Positions 25,247-33,992 of a DNA stretch of 64,000 bases are shown piece after piece; the first letter of the stretch is position 1; each line of letters opens with the position of its first letter. This stretch comes from Pontibacillus marinus BH030004 = DSM 16465 (lineage in GTDB: Bacteria; Bacillota; Bacilli; Bacillales; BH030062): contig NZ_KE384334.1 in NCBI RefSeq assembly GCF_000425225.1, positions 1 through 64,000 on the forward strand. The letters are read 5' to 3'. Below the pieces are notes generated by a model. The model searched no databases. It was not told the origin of the DNA and saw only the letters and a program-made list of their open reading frames with translations. Both the position numbers and the translations under genes were made by a program.

Positions 25247-26581
25247 TTACTCAAAACAATAATGTAATTTATTATAATTCCTTCTCATATCTAAAATTTT
25301 ATTTTTTATATGAGTCGTGGAGGAAGTCCCTTTTATTACACCTGTGATGTATTCTGCAATATCCTCCATTTCAGACTCTTTCATCCCTAAACGCGTGACT
25401 TCTGTGGTTCCAATCCTTATGCCACTCGGTTCATCCCAATCTTCTGGCCGATCTTTAGGAATAAGATTCTTATTTACAATAATATTTGCTTCTGCCAACA
25501 GGTTCGCAACTGGGTATCCTCCGCCAAAGTCACTGACATCAGCAATGACTTGATGTGTTTCTGTAAACCCTTTATGATCACCCAAAACTGGAACTCCACG
25601 GTCATTTAAAGCTTTCGCCAATGCTTTAGCGTTAGCTACAATTTGTTTCATGTACGCTTCACCAAATGCTATAAACTCAGCAGCAGCAACAGCAAGTGCA
25701 GCTACTCGATTTACTTGGTGCGTTGCGGCAAGAGTAGGAAAAATAGTTTCTGTTATGGATTCAGTTAATTCCGGATCGTCCCAAAGAATGATGCCACTCT
25801 GAGGTCCACTAAATGTCTTACCCGCTGAACCGGTCATAACATCTGCACCTTCTTTAAGTGGATCCTGGAATAAACCAGCACCAATGAGTCCCAGCTGATG
25901 GGCACCATCAAAAAAGACTTTACCTCCCCACTCACTCACAATATTGGATATTTCTTTGACTGGCAGTGGGAATAGTGTCATTGAGGCACCTAATGAAACG
26001 AGCTTAGGTTTAACCTCCCTAGCTACTTTTTCAAATTCATCCATATTAACAGTTAATTCCTTTGAATCCATTGGAATATCGTAAATATTAACGCCACGAA
26101 CTCCCGCGGGACCATCGTAACGGTTACTAGAGTGACCGCCAAAAGGTTGCGACAAACTCATTATGTTATCTCCAGGTTTAGTTAACGTATTATAAACCGT
26201 CATATTACCAATCATGCTGGCAACCAAGCGATGGTCAGCATAATTTACACCAAACGCTTTCTTCAGCAGTTCCATACATAGTGCTTCAATTTCATCAATG
26301 TACTGAGTCCCAGCAAACCAACGTTCTAACTTACCAATATGTCCTTCTGCTGCACGTGTTCCAACTTCTGAAGAAAGCAGCTCCCTAACTAATGGACTCG
26401 TTGGAGCTTCGGGTGCTAGAAGATTCAGACACTCATTCCCACGCCAAATTTCATTCCGTCTTACTGAATTCAACACTTCGTCAACCACAAGTCTGTCTGA
26501 AGGACTATTATTAATAATATCCTTTGCCCAATCTAAAACTTTAGTATCATGCACTTCTTTTTTAAAATCTGTCACGCTCAT
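25247..26581 (-). CDS. Serine hydroxymethyltransferase-like PLP enzyme
   Basis: About 444 residues of fold-type I PLP enzymes. NECLNLLAPEAPTSP aligns with the SHMT N-terminus, and VFFDGAHQLGLI holds the PLP-binding Asp and His. The lysine lies in TGSAGKTFSGPQSG, where true SHMT has THKT, so the His before the lysine is replaced by Gly. This is probably a paralogue that acts on a different amino acid, such as an alpha-methyl-serine or beta-hydroxy amino acid. ATG 26581 follows GGAGG. Its partner is a GntR regulator 19 bases upstream. Confidence 0.8.
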   Translation of the reverse strand: MSVTDFKKEVHDTKVLDWAKDIINNSPSDRLVVDEVLNSVRRNEIWRGNECLNLLAPEAPTSPLVRELLSSEVGTRAAEGHIGKLERWFAGTQYIDEIEALCMELLKKAFGVNYADHRLVASMIGNMTVYNTLTKPGDNIMSLSQPFGGHSSNRYDGPAGVRGVNIYDIPMDSKELTVNMDEFEKVAREVKPKLVSLGASMTLFPLPVKEISNIVSEWGGKVFFDGAHQLGLIGAGLFQDPLKEGADVMTGSAGKTFSGPQSGIILWDDPELTESITETIFPTLAATHQVNRVAALAVAAAEFIAFGEAYMKQIVANAKALAKALNDRGVPVLGDHKGFTETHQVIADVSDFGGGYPVANLLAEANIIVNKNLIPKDRPEDWDEPSGIRIGTTEVTRLGMKESEMEDIAEYITGVIKGTSSTTHIKNKILDMRRNYNKLHYCFE

Positions 26582-26600
26582 TCGAATAACCTCCAATTTT

Positions 26601-27272
26601 TTATTGAGTTAATAACTCGAATAAACTCAACCAGTTTTGTTCAACGAGGTTTGTGACTGTCTGTGACTTTGATTCTCTGCATGCTTTAATTATCTCATGG
26701 TGGTCGCTGACAGAGTTTATTCCTTCTACAGAATTAAACTTGGCAAACTCCAATCGTCTGATTTTAGATTCAACAGGTTCTAATGCCTTCAGAATCTCAT
26801 GGTTATTAGATCGCTTTAGAAAAACTTCATGGAAACGATCATCAGCTTCAACTGCACCTATTACATCCTTTTTTTCTAACTTTCTTTTTAGCTGTTTATT
26901 TATCAACTCTAATGTTTCTATATCTTCTTCAGTTAATTGCGGAAAGGCTATCTTTGTTGCAAGTGAATGTAAAGACGCAACGACAACAGTTGCTTGTTTC
27001 ACCTCCTCCAAATTAATTTCAACGACTCGTGTAAATGAACCTGGATTTGATACAACTAACCCTTCATCCTCTAACCTCCGTAATGCTTCACGAACGGGCG
27101 TACGACTAACATTAAATTCATTGGCTAAATCATGATCACGGACTTTCTCACCAGGTTCAAGTTCAAGACGTATGATTGCGGTTTTAAGTTGCTGATAAAT
27201 TTGTTCTCTGAGTGATTGACGCTGAATGGATTGTATAGAATCGTATGTCTTCATAAAACCAATATATCGCAT
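26601..27272 (-). CDS. GntR-family (FadR/VanR subfamily) transcriptional regulator
   Basis: About 223 residues. The N-terminal winged helix (about 20-85: LREQIYQQLKTAIIRLELEPG and NEFNVSRTPVREALRRLEDEG) is classic GntR; the C-terminal helical FCD domain has ADDRFHE and SDHHEII, likely metal ligands. It probably regulates the SHMT-like gene in the same transcript. The true start is uncertain: ATG 27272 and ATG 27254 both lack a good ribosome site. Confidence 0.85.
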   Translation of the reverse strand: MRYIGFMKTYDSIQSIQRQSLREQIYQQLKTAIIRLELEPGEKVRDHDLANEFNVSRTPVREALRRLEDEGLVVSNPGSFTRVVEINLEEVKQATVVVASLHSLATKIAFPQLTEEDIETLELINKQLKRKLEKKDVIGAVEADDRFHEVFLKRSNNHEILKALEPVESKIRRLEFAKFNSVEGINSVSDHHEIIKACRESKSQTVTNLVEQNWLSLFELLTQ

Positions 27273-27323
27273 TTCGAATATTCAGTCAATTTAAAAAGTG
27301 CCTGGAACCGCCTGAATTAAAAA

Positions 27324-27394
27324 GTGCCTGACATCACCCGAATGGCGTCGAATTGAGCGTTGGTGTTCGACATATTCCGGGTGGTGCCAGGCAC
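27324..27394. repeat. GTGCCTGGCAC hairpin repeat, copy C
   Basis: GTGCCTGACATCACCCG at the left and GTGCCAGGCAC at the right, with inner GTCGAA...TTCGAC. A second truncated arm (GTGCCTGGAACCGCCTG) precedes it at 27298-27314, suggesting a nested or partial copy. Confidence 0.75.
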
Positions 27395-27404
27395 TTTCTG
27401 AAAA

Positions 27405-27485
27405 CAAGAAATATTGATTATCCAGAACAAGATCATGCATGAAAGCACAATTGGCTTGGTTATAATGTAACCAAGGCTTTTTCGT
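27405..27485 (+). pseudogene. Relic of a DUF2156 gene 3' end plus terminator
   Basis: ATATTGATTATCCAGAACA, then ATGCATGAAAG and GGCTTGGTTATAATGTAACC, closely match 23310-23387, which is the last codons of the DUF2156 gene with its terminator. A TGA replaces the leucine codon, so it does not code. It is attached to hairpin copy C, while the intact version is attached to copy B, though on the other side. Confidence 0.55.
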
Positions 27486-27550
27486 TTTCAATTTAATACT
27501 AGTCATTTGATAAAATCAGTTAAGCTAAAATAATACTGGTGGGGTTTTTT

Positions 27551-28273
27551 ATGAAATCATACATTTTGCCGGATGGTCAAAATTCGTTCAACTTATTTTC
27601 GACTGTACATCTAGTTACGCTGTTGGTAGTTCTTAGTGTAGCAGTATTGATGTTTTTCTTTCGGAAAAAATTACGAACAAAGCCTTATTATTTTATTGTT
27701 CGCTTTTCGTTATTCATCATGCTGCTCTTATCGGAAATTAGCTTGCATGTGTGGCTATATTGGATAGATGCATGGGAATATAAACACTCACTCCCATTCC
27801 ATTTAAGTAGCATTACTTTGCTTTTATCAGCTTTATTGCTATTAACGAAGCGCTTTTCTTTATTTGAATTCACCTATTTTGCAGGTATAGGGAGTGCTTT
27901 ACAGGCAATGGTTACTCCAGATCTTAATGCGTACACCTTTCCCCATTATAGGTTTGTTCACTTTTTCATCTCACATGGTGGAACGGTTCTTGCCAATCTT
28001 TTTATGGTATTTGTGGAAGAATTCCGTCCCACAGTTCGCTCTATTTGGAAAGCTTTCTTGTGGTTAAACACCTATGCCTTGGTTCTCTTCTTTGTTAATT
28101 TGATTATTGGCGGAAACTATATGTACTTATTGAGAAAGCCCGCCAACCCTTCCATCCTTGATTATATAGGTCCTTGGCCTGCTTATATTTTACCGCTTGA
28201 AATCATCACGATTTTGACTTTTATTATTCTTTATTTACCGTTTTGGATCATAGGTTTCATGAAGAGACATTAA
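27551..28273 (+). CDS. YwaF-like TIGR02206 integral membrane protein
   Basis: About 240 residues with six or seven membrane helices. The conserved LPFHLSSITLLLSALLLL and GTVLANLFMVF regions identify the YwaF family, of unknown function in Bacilli. ATG 27551 has GGTGGGG upstream. It stands alone between two hairpin repeats. Confidence 0.8.
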   Translation: MKSYILPDGQNSFNLFSTVHLVTLLVVLSVAVLMFFFRKKLRTKPYYFIVRFSLFIMLLLSEISLHVWLYWIDAWEYKHSLPFHLSSITLLLSALLLLTKRFSLFEFTYFAGIGSALQAMVTPDLNAYTFPHYRFVHFFISHGGTVLANLFMVFVEEFRPTVRSIWKAFLWLNTYALVLFFVNLIIGGNYMYLLRKPANPSILDYIGPWPAYILPLEIITILTFIILYLPFWIIGFMKRH

Positions 28274-28288
28274 TTTACATTCGAAAAT

Positions 28289-28359
28289 GTGCCTATCAAC
28301 TCCTGAAATGTGTCGAAGTTAACGTTTATATTCGACATATTCCGGGTAGTGACAGGCAC
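28289..28359. repeat. GTGCCTGGCAC hairpin repeat, copy D (diverged)
   Basis: GTGCCTATCAAC at the left and GTGACAGGCAC at the right, with inner GTCGAAG...TTCGAC. Base changes on the left arm are partly matched on the right arm (TATCA/TGACA), suggesting that pairing has been kept. Confidence 0.7.
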
Positions 28360-28405
28360 TCCCCGAATAATAATAATAATACGCAACACGACTGGAGTGT
28401 TATAG

Positions 28406-29542
28406 TTGTCAAAAGTAATAAGAGTCTTTCTGTTATTACTGATTGCAGGAGTCTTCTGGAATGTTTATGGAGATAGCATCAAACAATCTGGCATAAACGG
28501 GGCTTATGCCGAGATACAGGAAGATATTAAGGAAATAAAAGAGAACCCCAAAGTAAGCAGTGCATTAACTCAATTTGATCGAGAACTTCGGTATATCATG
28601 AGACAAATCGAAGACACTTTCGAGGGAAACCAACTAACAGATTCAGATCAACCAGCACCTGAAAAACCAGATCTAGATACACCAAATCAAAACTCTTTTT
28701 CTATTCATAATATTGAAATTGGAGATACTCGTACGGAAGTAGAACAAAGTGTGGGTGAACCCAAGCGTAGTTCAATGAATGAGTATGGTGTTAATTGGGT
28801 GACGTATCATGAGAATTATCATAACTTTTTCATGGCCACTTATAATGAAGAAAATAAAGTGGTGGGATTATATACAAACCAAGATTTATTATCGTCTAAA
28901 CTTAGGATAAACTTCACTAGTACGAGGTCCTCTGTACTTGAAACGTTAGATGAGCCTCTTCAGTCAATTAGAAAAGGTTTTACACGTTATAAATGGCAAA
29001 GTAACGAAGAATATGATGTCTTTTCTATTAACGAGAATTATGTAACGATTTTTTATGACAAACATGAGAGTAATAAGGTAACAGCCATCCAAATCATCAG
29101 TTCTGAGCTCGAGCAAAAGAAGGAAGGTTTCTACCCTGACCCTAGCGCTCAGCTAAAGAAAGGGTTTGAGTATCAATTATTCGATATAACGAATGCAGCA
29201 AGAGTGAAACATGACCTGCCACCTTTATCATGGGCAGATTCAGCAAGAAAAACAGCCCGTGCTCATAGCTCAGATATGGCTGAAAATAACTTCTTTAGTC
29301 ACGAAAACCCAGAAGGCCAATCTCCTTTTGATCGAATGAACGAAGATAATATTTCGTTCATCACAGCTGGAGAGAACATCGCAGCAGGTCAGCTTAGTAG
29401 TATTTACACTCATGCAGGGCTAATGAACTCACTTGGGCACAGGAAGAACATCTTAAATTCCAAATTTGAATTGCTTGCTGTGGGAGTGGCTTTTAATGAA
29501 GACGCAAGACCATATTATACGGAGAACTTTCTAACAAAATAA
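28406..29542 (+). CDS. CAP (SCP-like) domain secreted or anchored protein, YlbC-like
   Basis: 378 residues. The N-terminal hydrophobic segment (about 5-22) is a signal anchor. Residues 95-230 form a CAP-associated domain (IEIGDTRTEVEQSVGEPKR), and residues 250-378 are a CAP domain with NAARVKHDLPPLSW, HSSDMAENNFFSH, AGENIAAG and GHRKNILN. It is similar to B. subtilis YlbC; the function is not known, although some CAP proteins bind lipids or metals. The start is TTG 28406 with GGAGTG upstream. Confidence 0.85.
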   Translation: MSKVIRVFLLLLIAGVFWNVYGDSIKQSGINGAYAEIQEDIKEIKENPKVSSALTQFDRELRYIMRQIEDTFEGNQLTDSDQPAPEKPDLDTPNQNSFSIHNIEIGDTRTEVEQSVGEPKRSSMNEYGVNWVTYHENYHNFFMATYNEENKVVGLYTNQDLLSSKLRINFTSTRSSVLETLDEPLQSIRKGFTRYKWQSNEEYDVFSINENYVTIFYDKHESNKVTAIQIISSELEQKKEGFYPDPSAQLKKGFEYQLFDITNAARVKHDLPPLSWADSARKTARAHSSDMAENNFFSHENPEGQSPFDRMNEDNISFITAGENIAAGQLSSIYTHAGLMNSLGHRKNILNSKFELLAVGVAFNEDARPYYTENFLTK

Positions 29543-29550
29543 AACAAGCA

Positions 29551-29586
29551 AAAGGTTCCTTGTAATCACTTATACAAGGAACCTTT
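29551..29586. terminator. Bidirectional terminator
   Basis: AAAGGTTCCTTGT and ACAAGGAACCTTT form a perfect 13-bp stem between two convergent genes. Confidence 0.85.
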
Positions 29587-29595
29587 AACTTTCAA

Positions 29596-30246
29596 TTAAA
29601 GTGACTTTATTGCATCATCAATCGATGTATTCCCTTTTACAACCTGAAATTCCTTCCCAACCGTAGAAGCATTTTCTAAACTTGCGACAATCACGTTTGC
29701 TACATCCTCGCGAGGTATTTCATCTCGCTCCACTCGAGAAGCTGCATTCACTCTTCCACTACCTTCATCATTTGTCAGCTTCCCTGGATGGATAATCGTA
29801 TAATCCAAATCAGTAGACTTCAACCATTCATCTGCATAGTGCTTTGCAGCTACATAAGGTGCAAAAGAGGACGAGGCAGATTGGATGGCTTCTCGTGTAG
29901 TGTCATAGGAACTAATCATGACAAAACGCTTTACGCCAGCCTTTTCTGCTGCCTTTATGGTTTTCACAGCACCGTCTAAGTCAACTAAAACGGTTTTGTC
30001 TGCTCCTGTATTTGGTCCAGAACCTGCTGTAAATACAATAGCGTCTACTCCTTCTGCCGCTTTAGCTATTGGTTCTATCTCACCTTCCAAATCCACCACA
30101 GCGGTTTCTGCACCCATATTTTCAAAATAAGACGCTTGCTCTTCTTTTCGAATCATAGCTTTAGCATCAAGTTGATTATGATCTTGAATAGAAGTTACGA
30201 GATGCTTTCCAATTTGGCCGTTTGCTCCAACAATAAGAACTTTCAT
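29596..30246 (-). CDS. NAD(P)-binding SDR-like protein (YhfK family)
   Basis: About 216 residues of the atypical short-chain dehydrogenase/NmrA-like group. GANGQIGKHLV is the nucleotide-binding loop; MISSYDT and YVAAKHYADEWL carry the Ser and Tyr-x-x-x-Lys positions. Cytoplasmic; substrate unknown. ATG 30246 has GATGAGGG upstream, while the ATG at 30255 overlaps the ribosome site. Transcribed alone. Confidence 0.83.
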   Translation of the reverse strand: MKVLIVGANGQIGKHLVTSIQDHNQLDAKAMIRKEEQASYFENMGAETAVVDLEGEIEPIAKAAEGVDAIVFTAGSGPNTGADKTVLVDLDGAVKTIKAAEKAGVKRFVMISSYDTTREAIQSASSSFAPYVAAKHYADEWLKSTDLDYTIIHPGKLTNDEGSGRVNAASRVERDEIPREDVANVIVASLENASTVGKEFQVVKGNTSIDDAIKSL

Positions 30247-30396
30247 TTCCCTCATCCTTTCTGTGTATCCTCATATATTAAGGATATATATGAATCAGCT
30301 TACACATGTATTAAGTTAACACATTGGTACTGTACCCATTGCACTGAACCATCAAGCATGGGTGATGTGCTAAAAGCTCTTATTGGGAACAAATAT

Positions 30397-30558
30397 TTAC
30401 TTTCTCTTCTTCTCTGCCTTTGCTTGCTTTTCAGCCATTTGATTTCGTTCTCCCCCATCGGCTAATTCTTCAGCAAATTCGTGATCTTCATTTTCATAGG
30501 TCTCTGCTGATAAATTGTTATTCATTGCAGCTTCCTCATTCCATTTTTTCTTACTCAT
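30397..30558 (-). CDS. 53-residue acidic/basic small protein (YfhD-like tail)
   Basis: 53 codons from ATG 30558 with an excellent GGAGG seven bases upstream. The peptide begins MSKKKWNEEAAMNNNL and continues with EFAEELADGG and a lysine-rich end (AEKQAKAEKKRK). The EFAEELAD and A..QA.AE pattern recalls the C-terminus of Bacillus YfhD small proteins; this is a loose match by eye. Role unknown. Confidence 0.65.
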   Translation of the reverse strand: MSKKKWNEEAAMNNNLSAETYENEDHEFAEELADGGERNQMAEKQAKAEKKRK

Positions 30559-30667
30559 TTATAGCACCTCCATTATCTTTTGTTATCCTGCCAATTATTA
30601 GACCATCTATGTAAAACTGCTATTAAATTTAAAAAACAGCCCCTGAAAAGAGGCTATTGAATATGAT

Positions 30668-30692
30668 CTCTTTTTCAAAAAGAAAAAGAGCT
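30668..30692 (-). terminator. Possible terminator of the small membrane protein
   Basis: CTCTTTTTC and GAAAAAGAG form a nearly perfect palindrome close to the stop of the 30705-30965 gene; the T-rich arm could terminate minus-strand transcription. Confidence 0.45.
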
Positions 30693-30704
30693 ACTTCCAT
30701 ATAA

Positions 30705-30965
30705 TTAACATCCACCACTGCCTCTACACCAACAGCAGCGCCACAATCGCTTAAAGATGCATATTCCAAAGAGAAGAAATGCTAGAAGACCAACTATTGT
30801 AATAACAATATTCAATACAGTTGTGATACCTGTAAGACCTAGTATGCCAAGTAAACTTCCAATTACTCCAAAGTACACAAGTAATAACCATGCTACTCCT
30901 GTTAAGAATCCTAGAAAAATCTCAACAACACTACAACCATAATAATTGTCACCCACATTCATCAC
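30705..30965 (-). CDS. Small two-helix membrane protein with Cys-rich tail
   Basis: Up to 86 residues with two or three hydrophobic helices (about 10-75) and a tail reading KRLWRCCWCRGSGGC. The first frame start is GTG 30965, but the AGGGGG ribosome site fits GTG 30956 better (eight bases). The four tail cysteines could bind metal or be crosslinked. No family recognised. Confidence 0.6.
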   Translation of the reverse strand: MMNVGDNYYGCSVVEIFLGFLTGVAWLLLVYFGVIGSLLGILGLTGITTVLNIVITIVGLLAFLLFGICIFKRLWRCCWCRGSGGC

Positions 30966-31100
30966 CCCCTATAAGTTGATCACGATTATCCTATGAGGGG
31001 GTTAATATTTTGCATAAAATATAAACACGAATATCTCAAAAAAAGGTATTTATCACGATATCATGCTAGTAAAAGTAGTCCGGATTTGTAGATTTCCTAA

Positions 31101-32984
31101 TTAAAATACATTTGGAGTTACAATGTTTTTATAAACATTACTCCTTACAAAACCGGGGGCATCTCGCTCTTTCAAATATTTCAGTTTTTCTTGTTCTAGT
31201 TCTGCAATGGAATCTATTTCCCCTTGCAAGTACTGATCCAACCTTCTTCTCGTGGTGTCTATTCGTGCTAGCAATCCACCATAGCGAATGTCTAGCGTCT
31301 CCCAACCAAAAGGCTTATGATGGTTCATCCACTCATCACAATGGAGAGTTCGTAGCGTTTCTATTCTTTCTTTTAATAGCGGTAAGTCTTGATTAAGGAA
31401 TTTTTCTAATGACTGATGATCCTGAGCATCGTAAAGTTTTTTCAACCTAATCCCCAATTCACTCTTTATACTCAGTACAGAACAAATTTGAGACGGTACA
31501 TCAAAAATTGATGACCATTCACCTACTTTCTGCTTTGCTTCCTTCAGCTCTCCTTCAAGTTCGCAATAATAGTCGTTAAGTGGGATCCCTTCTATTTGCT
31601 TATCAAACATCCCCATTAAAGGATCCTGCCAGAGTAAAAATTTCGATGGATTGTCTGGTTCTAGCTGAACCTCTTTAGACTTAAAAGGAGGTTGATCTAA
31701 TTTCCCCAAAGCAAGAAAAGCGTCAGCATCTGCCCCGGTACAGAATTGGAAACGACGTTTTACCTTTTCCACGCCTACATGATCGGAATAATTATGTTCT
31801 GCTAATAATTGCAATCCTAACAGACTCGAAAAGGCATTCGTCTCTGCTCCATCATCTCCCCAGAGCGTGGCAAAAATCTCTGTTACGCCCTCCTTTTTAC
31901 AGGCAGATAATGCAGCTTGTGTCGTATTCCAGGCTTTATCGTAGTTGATGGATATCCCGTTCCACGTCCACAGTCCACCAGCGAATAATGGTGTTGATCC
32001 AAACTCTTTATGTTTCTTTAAAAAGCCACGATAAACCGCTTCATCCTCATGATAGTAATCCCAGTAAACAAACTGTACCTCTTTTGGCATCTCCTCGATA
32101 ACGTCTTTCGGAATGATGGCATATTGATCGTAATAGTGCCCTTCTTTAGATGCCATGCGAAAATACATATCACTCCATATCATGGGATTCAGCCCTTTTT
32201 CACTTGTAATGTTCAACACTTCATTTAGATGGTCATTCATGATTTGGAAAGTGGATTGATAGCCATTTTTCTTTAGGTATTGTCCTTTTCCCATTAAATG
32301 AGCTTCATCCATGCCGATGTGGATTCGGTTACTTCTGAAGGATGATGATGCCGATTCGATCATTTGCTGGATTAATTCATATGTATCTGGAGAACCTGCT
32401 AAAAGGATATCTGAGGTATCTTTATATTGGTTGCTCGTATCCCAACGTAAAAACGTAGAAAGGTGTGCCAAGGTTTGAATACTGGGGATCACTTCTATAC
32501 CGAATTGATGAGCATACGTATCAATTTCTCGTAATTCTTCCTTTGAATAGCGTCCACGCATATATCCAAAGTATGGCTGCTCTTTAATTTCATACGTATC
32601 TTCCATATAGAGCATAAGCATGTTTAAGCCCATTTTAGCCATGGTTCTTACGAGACGTTTCATTTGTTGGATTTGCATGACCGCATTTCTTGAACAATCT
32701 AGCATAATACCATTGGTTATAAACTGTGGCTTTTCTTCTAATGTAAAAGAATCACGCCTTGATACATGTTCCAAGAAAAGTCCTAGAGCTCTGAAAAAGT
32801 GGATGTTCTCCTGGTAATATATATGTGCTTCTCCATTTTGGTAGATTACCTGAAGCTTTTGTTGATCCCACTTATGAACAGATACGGGCACTCCTTCTTC
32901 TGATAGAGAGAAGCCTATCTCACTGCTCAATTGTTCCATCCCCTGTGTTAGCTCTTTCAAGTCTCCTTTAAATGAAAGTTTCAT
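31101..32984 (-). CDS. Glycoside hydrolase family 20-like beta-N-acetylhexosaminidase
   Basis: 627 residues without signal peptide, so cytoplasmic. Residues 1-85 look like the N-terminal GH20b domain; the barrel follows, with DCSRNAVM, IPSIQTLAHLSTFLRW and the catalytic pair D226-E227 in HIGMDEAH. It should remove terminal GlcNAc or GalNAc from imported oligosaccharides. The start codon lies one base after the dehydrogenase stop, with GGGGGGAG inside that gene, so it is the last gene of the eight-gene operon. Confidence 0.87.
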   Translation of the reverse strand: MKLSFKGDLKELTQGMEQLSSEIGFSLSEEGVPVSVHKWDQQKLQVIYQNGEAHIYYQENIHFFRALGLFLEHVSRRDSFTLEEKPQFITNGIMLDCSRNAVMQIQQMKRLVRTMAKMGLNMLMLYMEDTYEIKEQPYFGYMRGRYSKEELREIDTYAHQFGIEVIPSIQTLAHLSTFLRWDTSNQYKDTSDILLAGSPDTYELIQQMIESASSSFRSNRIHIGMDEAHLMGKGQYLKKNGYQSTFQIMNDHLNEVLNITSEKGLNPMIWSDMYFRMASKEGHYYDQYAIIPKDVIEEMPKEVQFVYWDYYHEDEAVYRGFLKKHKEFGSTPLFAGGLWTWNGISINYDKAWNTTQAALSACKKEGVTEIFATLWGDDGAETNAFSSLLGLQLLAEHNYSDHVGVEKVKRRFQFCTGADADAFLALGKLDQPPFKSKEVQLEPDNPSKFLLWQDPLMGMFDKQIEGIPLNDYYCELEGELKEAKQKVGEWSSIFDVPSQICSVLSIKSELGIRLKKLYDAQDHQSLEKFLNQDLPLLKERIETLRTLHCDEWMNHHKPFGWETLDIRYGGLLARIDTTRRRLDQYLQGEIDSIAELEQEKLKYLKERDAPGFVRSNVYKNIVTPNVF

Positions 32985-32985
32985 A

Positions 32986-33990
32986 TCAATCGACTCCCCC
33001 CCTAGTAATCTCTATCATATTTCTGCTTTCATGTGATTCATAGATTCCTTGAATTACACTAACGACTGATTTGCCGTAGGTACCTGAATTCTCTAAAATG
33101 CGTTTGCCTTGGATGGCATCAATCAGCTCCATGAATTGCTTTTCAAAAGGTGATTTGTCGCTTGGTGTTGGTACTTGAGCGTATGATCCTCCCTGACTTA
33201 CATACACTCCTTTTCCTACCTCAACCTTCATCATCCCTTTAGTAAAAATAAGTTCGGTTACATGCTTGGGAACCACTTCATACCCCGATATAGAGATGGT
33301 GACAGGGATCTCGTTTTCCGTCTCCAAATAGACTAGGCCGCTTCCTTCTATATCACTTGAAACCTCTACATCTCGATGATGATAACTCAAATTCGCCATT
33401 ACTCTTGAAAAGCGAGAATTCAGCAACCACTGGATCTTATCGATCGAATGAGCCCCTAAATTCATCATGATACCCCCACCAGCTTTATCACATTCCAAAA
33501 ACCAAGCGGGGCGATCCTGTTTAAAATAGTTCATATGCCTGGTTTCATTAATTTGAACAAGCTGTCCTAGGATCCCTTCATGAATGCGTTTTTTCGCTAC
33601 ATCATTTTCCGGGAAATAATGTTGGATATGCCCGATCATCAGCTGAACATCATGATCGGAAGCCACTTGAATCATTTCATCACATTCGAGCGTGTTTAGA
33701 GCCATTGGTTTTTCTAATAAGATGTGACACCCGTTTCGGGCACAAAATATAGCCGCATCTTTATGTAAAAAATGCGGAAGACTGATCACCACAATATCAG
33801 GTTTTTCTTTTTGAACCATGTCACGATAATCAAGATACCCAATAAGGTCATATTCTCTACTAGCTGTGTTTACTTTAGCCTCATCAATATCAGCAATAGC
33901 AACCGCTTGTAATTCTTCTATACGACTTATGGCTTTTAAATGCTCTGAAGAAATAATCCCCGCTCCAATTAAAGCTACTCTTAATGACAT
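32986..33990 (-). CDS. Gfo/Idh/MocA-family oxidoreductase
   Basis: 334 residues. The N-terminal Rossmann fold has RVALIGAGIISSEHLKA, and HILLEKPMALN is the EKP motif with the catalytic Lys. The C-terminal part has GGGIMMNLGAHSID. It oxidises or reduces a sugar or cyclitol with NAD(P). ATG 33990 follows AAGGAG and is two bases after the isomerase stop. Confidence 0.9.
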   Translation of the reverse strand: MSLRVALIGAGIISSEHLKAISRIEELQAVAIADIDEAKVNTASREYDLIGYLDYRDMVQKEKPDIVVISLPHFLHKDAAIFCARNGCHILLEKPMALNTLECDEMIQVASDHDVQLMIGHIQHYFPENDVAKKRIHEGILGQLVQINETRHMNYFKQDRPAWFLECDKAGGGIMMNLGAHSIDKIQWLLNSRFSRVMANLSYHHRDVEVSSDIEGSGLVYLETENEIPVTISISGYEVVPKHVTELIFTKGMMKVEVGKGVYVSQGGSYAQVPTPSDKSPFEKQFMELIDAIQGKRILENSGTYGKSVVSVIQGIYESHESRNMIEITRGGVD

Positions 33991-33992
33991 GT

